Shown piece after piece: positions 58,969-64,000 of a DNA stretch of 64,000 nt (position 1 is the first letter of the stretch; each line of letters starts with the position of its first letter). Source of the stretch: Gemmatimonadaceae bacterium (GTDB lineage: Bacteria > Gemmatimonadota > Gemmatimonadetes > Gemmatimonadales > Gemmatimonadaceae); the NCBI GenBank assembly GCA_030835125.1, contig JAUQWM010000005.1, positions 124,001 to 188,000 of the forward strand, written 5' to 3'. The notes beneath the pieces were generated by a model. That model was not told the origin of the DNA and ran no database searches. It was given only the letters and a program-made list of their open reading frames with translations. Made by a program: the position numbers and the translations under genes.

Positions 58969-60375
58969 ATGATGAACCTCGACACGCATTCCTTCCCGAA
59001 TGACCCCAATCGACCACGCGGGCGTCCGCGCGTCGTGATCATCGGCGGCGGGTTCGGCGGTGTCTCGGCGGCCAAGGCGCTCGCCGGGGCGCCCTTGGAC
59101 ATCACGCTCATCGACCGCACGAACCATCACCTCTTCCAGCCGCTGCTGTACCAGGTGGCGAGCGCCGTGCTGCCGTCCAGCGACATCACGCGCCCGATCC
59201 GGCGTATGCTGCGCGGCCAGGCCAATGTGCGGGTACTGCTCGGCACGGTGGTGGGGATCGATCCCGCGCAGCGCGTGGTGCAGGTGGACGGGGGGGCCGA
59301 ATCCCGGCATCCCTACGACTACCTGATCGTGTCGGCGGGTCTGGTCCATGACTACTTCGGCCATGACGAGTGGGCGCGCCTGGCACCGGGGCTCAAGAGC
59401 GTCGCGGACGCGGAGGAGATCCGCCGCCGGTTCCTGCTGGCGTTCGAGGAGGCCGAGCGCACGCCGGACATCGACGCGCATAACGAGTTCCTGACCTTCG
59501 TCGTGATCGGCGGCGGCGCCACGGGGGTCGAGCTGGCGGGCATCCTTCCGGCGACCGCGCGCGCAGCCATGCGCGACGACTTCCGCCGGGTCGACGTGGC
59601 CGACACGCGCGTCATCCTGCTGGAAGGCGGGCCGCGCATCCTGCCCGCGTTCAACCCCGTGCTGTCGCAGAAGGCCGAGCTGTATCTCGGCGGGCTTGGC
59701 GTGGAGGTGCGCACCAACACGAAGGTCACGCGCGTGGAACCGGACGCGGTCTGGGCCGGCGGTGAACGCATCGCGACGCGCAACGTGTTCTGGGCGGCCG
59801 GCATGCGGGCCTCACCGCTCGGGGCGATGCTCGGCGTGCCGTTGAACGGACGCGGCCAGGTGCTGGTGGAACCGGACCTGACGATCCCCGGGCATCCCGA
59901 GGTCTACGTGATCGGCGACCTGGCCGCGCTGCGCTGGGACGAGACGCGGTGGATCCCGCAACTGGCGCCGTTCGCCAACCAGGCGGGCCGGTGGTCGGCG
60001 GCCAACATCGTCCGCACCATCGAGGGACGTTCGCGCGAGCCGTTCCGGTACTTCGACAAGGGGATGCTGGCCACGGTGGGGCGCCACAAGGCGGTGGGAG
60101 AACTGCGCGGCGTGCGGTTCAGCGGGTATGTGGCGTGGTGGGCCTGGTTGCTGATCCACATTCTGTACCTGGCGGGCTTCCGCAACCGGCTCAGCGTGAT
60201 GCTGGAGTGGTTGTGGGGGTACTTCACGATGGACCACGGTTCACGCCTGATCACGTCACCAGTCCCGGTGACCGAGGACAGCGCGGCGGCGGTTCCGCTG
60301 GCCAGCGCGGGCGAGCCGGCGTCACTCCGGTCGAGCGAGCGGACACGACTCCGGCGCGAGTCCCTGCCGAAGTAG
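58969..60375 (+). CDS. Type II NADH dehydrogenase (NDH-2-like)
   Basis: The protein has 468 residues. Two dinucleotide motifs are VVIIGGGFGGVSAAKAL (FAD) and FVVIGGGATGVELAG (NADH). Other landmarks are NHHLFQPLLYQVASAVLPSSDITRPIRRML, GDLAAL near the FAD, the quinone-side LAPFANQAGRW, and the C-terminal GYVAWWAWLLIHILYLAGFRNRLSVMLEWLWGYF amphipathic and membrane-associated helices. It oxidises NADH and reduces quinone without proton pumping. The second ATG (58972) fits the AGGAG slightly better. Confidence 0.92.
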   Translation: MMNLDTHSFPNDPNRPRGRPRVVIIGGGFGGVSAAKALAGAPLDITLIDRTNHHLFQPLLYQVASAVLPSSDITRPIRRMLRGQANVRVLLGTVVGIDPAQRVVQVDGGAESRHPYDYLIVSAGLVHDYFGHDEWARLAPGLKSVADAEEIRRRFLLAFEEAERTPDIDAHNEFLTFVVIGGGATGVELAGILPATARAAMRDDFRRVDVADTRVILLEGGPRILPAFNPVLSQKAELYLGGLGVEVRTNTKVTRVEPDAVWAGGERIATRNVFWAAGMRASPLGAMLGVPLNGRGQVLVEPDLTIPGHPEVYVIGDLAALRWDETRWIPQLAPFANQAGRWSAANIVRTIEGRSREPFRYFDKGMLATVGRHKAVGELRGVRFSGYVAWWAWLLIHILYLAGFRNRLSVMLEWLWGYFTMDHGSRLITSPVPVTEDSAAAVPLASAGEPASLRSSERTRLRRESLPK

Positions 60376-60393
60376 TGCTGTCCTGAAACGAGA

Positions 60394-60422
60394 GCGGGGC
60401 CGCGGAATCTCCGCGGCCCCGC
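60394..60422 (+). terminator. Hairpin terminator after the NADH dehydrogenase gene
   Basis: A perfect 13-bp stem (GCGGGGCCGCGGA with TCCGCGGCCCCGC) and an ATC loop start 18 nt after the stop codon. The convergent gene at 60461 ends on the other side, so it may serve both directions. Confidence 0.8.
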
Positions 60423-60460
60423 CTCGATGTGTTCACGCCGTCACGTGGCGCGCCGGCTGG

Positions 60461-60766
60461 TTATGCCGATGCTTCGGTCGCTTCGGCCGCGTCGGTGACT
60501 GGCGGCTTGGCACCGCTTCCGGGCGGACGGCCGCGGTTGCGCTGCACAGGCGGCTCGGCCAGGCGGGCCAGGCGATGCTTGTAGAAGCTGATCACGCGCG
60601 GACGGACGGAGTTCTTGGTGTCGCCCTTCTCGGCGCGGAAGGGTGCGTAGTTCTGCTGGTCGCCGGAGACGGTGAACCACCACCACGCTTCCCCACTTCC
60701 TGCCGGCATGCGGACCTGGCAACGGTACGTCTTGTCGCCGTCCGCGAACTCAAACGCCTCGATCAT
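60461..60766 (-). CDS. Small protein with AT-hook-like tail
   Basis: The protein has 101 residues: MIEAFEFADGDKTYRCQVRMPAGSGEAWWWFTVSGDQQNYAPFRAEKGDTKNSVRPRVISFYKHRLARL, a compact beta-type domain, followed by NRGRPPGSGAKPP, which resembles an AT-hook. The family is unnamed to me but the sequence looks conserved rather than random. DNA binding is only suggested. It converges on the NADH dehydrogenase gene at the terminator. Confidence 0.65.
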   Translation of the reverse strand: MIEAFEFADGDKTYRCQVRMPAGSGEAWWWFTVSGDQQNYAPFRAEKGDTKNSVRPRVISFYKHRLARLAEPPVQRNRGRPPGSGAKPPVTDAAEATEASA

Positions 60767-60856
60767 CTGACCCCTCTTCGCGGGTGAACCTCAATCTAAC
60801 CGGTTCGACCCCCTTTCTGACCCCCAAAAGGGACGAAAAACGGGGGGTTGCGGATT

Positions 60857-60927
60857 GGAGGGTCGGGGGTCGAGGCTCGAGGCTCGAGGTTTCAGGCTCG
60901 AGCCTCAAGCCTCGACCCTCAACCCTC
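60857..60927. repeat. Long imperfect inverted repeat
   Basis: About 30 bases on each side, made of GGAGGGTCGGGGGTCGAGGC then tandem CTCGAGG units, mirrored by GCCTCGACCCTCAACCCTCC, with a short loop near GTTTCAG. It lies between divergent genes at 60766 and 61013. It could be a mobile MITE-like or REP-like element or a strong structured leader. No coding frame. Confidence 0.65.
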
Positions 60928-61012
60928 CATCTTGACCCCATGCCCCCGGAGGGGAAACGTAACTGCGCGGCAGACAGTCGGGCCGCGCGTCCCGTCACAG
61001 CAAGAGGTCCTG

Positions 61013-64000
61013 ATGCGGTCTCCACTCACGGCCATTGCGGCGCTGTTGTTCGCCGCCGCGACCCTCCATGCCCAGTCCACGCCAGGCGGGACGGCCGGAT
61101 TCTACCGGTTTCCGGCCATCCACGACCAGACGGTGGTGTTCGCGGCGGAGGGGGACCTGTGGTCGGTTCCCATCGCCGGCGGGCTGGCGCGACGCCTGAC
61201 GAGTCACGCGGCCGAGGAGACGAATCCCGCCATTTCGCCGGATGGCGCGACGCTGGCGTTCACGGGGCGATACGAGGGAGCGGCGGCGCTCTATACCATG
61301 CCCGTGTCCGGCGGCACGCCGGTGCGACGCACCTACGACGGTGACGCCGCGAATGCCACGACCTGGACGCCGGACGGAAAGCTCGTCTACACGACGGTGA
61401 ATTACGCCGGCATCCCCAAGCCGGGGATGGTCCAGCTCGACTTGCGGAACGGGACCCGCACCCTCGTTCCCCTCGCCGGCGCGTCGGAAGGCACGTACGA
61501 CGCGAGCGGGCGCACGCTGTACTTCGTCCGTCCGGCCTTCCACAACAACGTGACCAAGCGGTACACGGGCGGCACGGCGCGCGACATCTGGAAGTACGTC
61601 GCCGGCGCCCCGGAGGCGGTCGAGCTGACGGGTGACTACAACGGCGAGAGCCACTCGCCCATGTGGTGGAGCGGTCGCGTGTACTTCGTGAGCGATCGCG
61701 ATGGCACCATGAACCTGTGGTCGATGAACGAGGACGGCGGCGACAAGCGCCAGCTCACGCGGCACGCGGGATGGGATGTGCGCAGCCCGGAACTCGACCG
61801 CGGTCGCATCGTCTACCAGCTCGGCGCGGACCTCTGGCTCTACGACGTGGCGACGTCGCAGTCGCGGATGATCCCGATCCTGCTGGCGTCGGACCTCGAC
61901 CAGTTGCGCGAGAACTGGGTGACCAACCCGATGGACTACCTGTCGTCGGCACACCTCTCACCGGAAGGGGACCGGGTGGCGCTCACGTCGCGCGGGCGCG
62001 TCTTCGTGGCGCCGGTGAAGACGGGCCGCTTCGTGCGGGCGACCAGGAAGGACAGCGTGCGGTACCGCGACGTCGGCTTCATGCCCGACGGCAAGTCGCT
62101 GATCGGGCTGACGGACGAAACGGGGGAGCTGGAGTTCGCGAAGATCCCGGCCAACGGGATCGGCGCCGAGGAGGCGCTGACGAGCGGAGGCAACATCCTG
62201 CGCTTCCGCGGCATCCCATCTCCCGATGGCGCCTGGCTGGCGTGGGACGACAACAATCGCGACCTGTGGGTGATGAACCTGTCGACGAAGGCCGTGCGCA
62301 AGGTTTCGGAGAATCGCGAGGGCATCGGCTCCCTGGCCTGGTCGCCGGATGGGCGCTGGCTCGCCTATGTCATGTCAGCGGCGAACTCGTTCCAGCAGAT
62401 CAAGATCTTCAGCGTGGAGTCGGGCCGCAGCGTGGCGCTCACGACGGATCGCACGAACAGCCATGCGCCGGCCTGGGACCCGAAGGGCGAGTTCATCTAC
62501 TTCCTGTCCGACCGGAACCTGCAGACGCTGGTGGGCGCGCCGTGGGGAAACCGCCGGCCCGAACCCTACTTCGACAAGGAGATCGAGATCTACCAGGTCG
62601 CGCTCCGCACCGGGCTCCGTTCGCCGTTCCAGCCTGACGACGAACTGCGTCCCGCGACGCCGGCACCGGCGCGGCCGGACACGTCCGCCGTCGCGCGGCA
62701 GGTCCGCATCGACCTCGAGGGCCTCCCGCTGCGGATCCGGCGCGTTCCCGTTGCGTCTGGCAACTATGGCTGGCTTTCCGTGAACGGCGAGGCGCTCTTC
62801 TTCACGTCGACCGCGTCGGGTGCGGGCGCGGCCACCGACCTGGTGTCGTTCAAGCTGACCAACGAGAAGCAGGAGCCGGTGGTCGTGGTGGACGCCATCC
62901 GGAGCGCGGAAATGTCCGCGAACGGGAAGAAGCTGCTGATCGCGAAGGGGACGGCCCTGCACGTGATCGACGCGAAGCCGGCGAAGGTCGCGAACGTCAA
63001 CGACGCGCGCGTGGACCTGGCCGGGTGGACCTTCCCGATCAACGTGCGCGACGACTTCCGGCAGATCTTCGTGGATGCCTGGCGACTGGAGCGCGACTGG
63101 TTCTACGACCCGAACCTGCACGGCGTGGACTACAAGGCGACGCTCGCCAGGTACCTGCCGCTGGTGGCGCGCATAACGACGCGCGCCGAACTCAGCGACC
63201 TGGTGGGCTGGGCCGTCGGCGAGCTGTCGGCGCTCCACACGTCGGTCGGTGGCGGGGACCTGCGACGGGGCGAGGACAACATCCCCGTGGCGTCACTGGG
63301 CGCGCGGACGTTCCGTGACCCGACGCGGGGCGGCTACCGGATCGACTACATCTACCAGACGGATCCCGACTACCCGGCGCAGCGTTCGCCACTGGCCGAC
63401 CCGGAGCTCGGCATCAAGGCCGGCGACGTGATCACCGCGGTGAACGGGACGCGCACGCTGGATGCGGTGGACATCGGCGAGCTGCTGCGGCACCAGGTCG
63501 GCAGGCAGGTGCTCATCACCGTCGCCGATGGCGAGAACTCCCGTGACGTGGTCGTGACACCGATCGGGAATGAAAGCGCGCTGCGATACGCAGATTGGGA
63601 GTACACGCGCCGGCTGGCGACCGAGACGAAGGGTGACGGGAGGATCGGATACGTCCACCTGCGGGCGATGGGCGGCGGTGACATCAACCAGTTCTATCGC
63701 GAATTCACGCCGGTGTTCAACCGCCAGGGTCTCATCCTCGACATGCGGCAGAACCGCGGCGGCAACATCGACAGCTGGGTGCTGGAGATGCTGATGCGGA
63801 AGCCGTGGATGTACTGGCAGGATCGGGTCGGCGAGCCGTACTGGAACATGCAGGGTGCCTTCCGTGGCCACATGGTGATGCTGGTCGATCATGAAACGGC
63901 CTCGGATGGCGAGGCCGTGGCCGATGGATTCCGGCGACTCGGGCTGGGGGTGGTCATCGGCGTGCGGACGTGGGGCGGCGAGATCTGGCTCAGCTCCGCC
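61013..64000 (+). CDS. Tricorn-like S41 protease, 3' end outside window
   Basis: 996 codons are visible without a stop. Signal peptide AIAALLFAAATLHAQS. Two propeller regions follow (GFYRFPAIHDQTVVFAAEGDLWSVPIAGGLARRLTSHAAEETNPAISPDG; then SPDGAWLAWDD, WSPDGRWLAYV), then a C1 helical domain (WRLERDWFYDPNLHGVDYKA) with the catalytic His in ELSALHTSVGGG. A PDZ domain has LGIKAGDVITAVNGTRT, and the S41 core has LILDMRQNRGGNID and ETASDGEAVADGFRRLGLG with the catalytic Ser. The catalytic Glu lies beyond the window. It is probably a periplasmic peptide-degrading protease. Start ATG at 61013. Confidence 0.92.
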   Translation, partial: MRSPLTAIAALLFAAATLHAQSTPGGTAGFYRFPAIHDQTVVFAAEGDLWSVPIAGGLARRLTSHAAEETNPAISPDGATLAFTGRYEGAAALYTMPVSGGTPVRRTYDGDAANATTWTPDGKLVYTTVNYAGIPKPGMVQLDLRNGTRTLVPLAGASEGTYDASGRTLYFVRPAFHNNVTKRYTGGTARDIWKYVAGAPEAVELTGDYNGESHSPMWWSGRVYFVSDRDGTMNLWSMNEDGGDKRQLTRHAGWDVRSPELDRGRIVYQLGADLWLYDVATSQSRMIPILLASDLDQLRENWVTNPMDYLSSAHLSPEGDRVALTSRGRVFVAPVKTGRFVRATRKDSVRYRDVGFMPDGKSLIGLTDETGELEFAKIPANGIGAEEALTSGGNILRFRGIPSPDGAWLAWDDNNRDLWVMNLSTKAVRKVSENREGIGSLAWSPDGRWLAYVMSAANSFQQIKIFSVESGRSVALTTDRTNSHAPAWDPKGEFIYFLSDRNLQTLVGAPWGNRRPEPYFDKEIEIYQVALRTGLRSPFQPDDELRPATPAPARPDTSAVARQVRIDLEGLPLRIRRVPVASGNYGWLSVNGEALFFTSTASGAGAATDLVSFKLTNEKQEPVVVVDAIRSAEMSANGKKLLIAKGTALHVIDAKPAKVANVNDARVDLAGWTFPINVRDDFRQIFVDAWRLERDWFYDPNLHGVDYKATLARYLPLVARITTRAELSDLVGWAVGELSALHTSVGGGDLRRGEDNIPVASLGARTFRDPTRGGYRIDYIYQTDPDYPAQRSPLADPELGIKAGDVITAVNGTRTLDAVDIGELLRHQVGRQVLITVADGENSRDVVVTPIGNESALRYADWEYTRRLATETKGDGRIGYVHLRAMGGGDINQFYREFTPVFNRQGLILDMRQNRGGNIDSWVLEMLMRKPWMYWQDRVGEPYWNMQGAFRGHMVMLVDHETASDGEAVADGFRRLGLGVVIGVRTWGGEIWLSSA

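Noticed and set aside
1-64000. CRISPR arrays, tRNA or rRNA genes, insertion-sequence transposases, integron integrase
   Set aside because: None were seen on reading both strands; no regular short repeats with unique spacers and no recognisable transposase or tyrosine recombinase motif.

Overview
The window is high-GC bacterial DNA. Several features fit the Gemmatimonadota or a close relative (inference, no 16S present): a Ser/Thr kinase with a C-terminal propeller, a PadR plus ADOP-type permease pair, secreted six-bladed propellers, TonB receptors with carboxypeptidase-like N-termini, an ECF42-type sigma factor with a DGPF partner, and a tricorn-like S41 protease.

Layout. Positions 1-16.8 kb look like ordinary chromosome: a FAD/Rieske oxidoreductase, small stress-type proteins (DUF6496, Lmo0937-like), a histidine kinase with two receivers, DUF421, DUF4397 and BON proteins, a NarL regulator beside a degenerate kinase-like protein, a serpin, an ArsR/AHSA1 pair with a perfect 24-bp palindrome over the ArsR start codon, a frameshifted ECF42 sigma gene with its DGPF partner, a class C beta-lactamase-like hydrolase and a zinc-ribbon membrane protein.

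Positions 16.8-40 kb mix normal genes (kinase, ADOP permease, YtrAB-like ABC operon, MBL-like protein) with short, often secreted genes separated by elements of about 117 bp. These have the form of integron attC sites: RYYYAAC-like and GTTRRRY-like ends, a gene stop codon inside the left box, and complementary boxes at the two ends of a cassette. No integron integrase is visible, so this looks like a cluster of attC sites lacking integrase (CALIN) that has accumulated gene fragments (YcxB-like, TIGR02206-like).

Positions 40-45 kb hold YbjQ, a BBE-type FAD oxidase, a beta-helix lipoprotein and a junction where the tail of an ECF42 gene is fused to a headless paralogue of the zinc-ribbon gene. 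From about 45.06 to 54.9 kb there is an accessory island that looks lower in GC. Its core (46.8-52.3 kb) is an OLD-TOPRIM ATPase/nuclease overlapping a UvrD/Rep-like helicase (Gabija-like), an unrecognised protein with an RX4H (HEPN-like) motif, and a convergent DUF3800 protein. This core lies between two imperfect 133-bp direct repeats. The right repeat is the leader and start codon of a truncated NACHT/LuxR-type AAA gene. A patatin-like phospholipase with two extra hydrophobic segments follows.

Positions 55-64 kb return to normal chromosome: a DUF4249/TonB-receptor pair, a type II NADH dehydrogenase, small proteins, a long inverted repeat and a tricorn protease that runs off the window. All family assignments were made by reading motifs; no database search was run.
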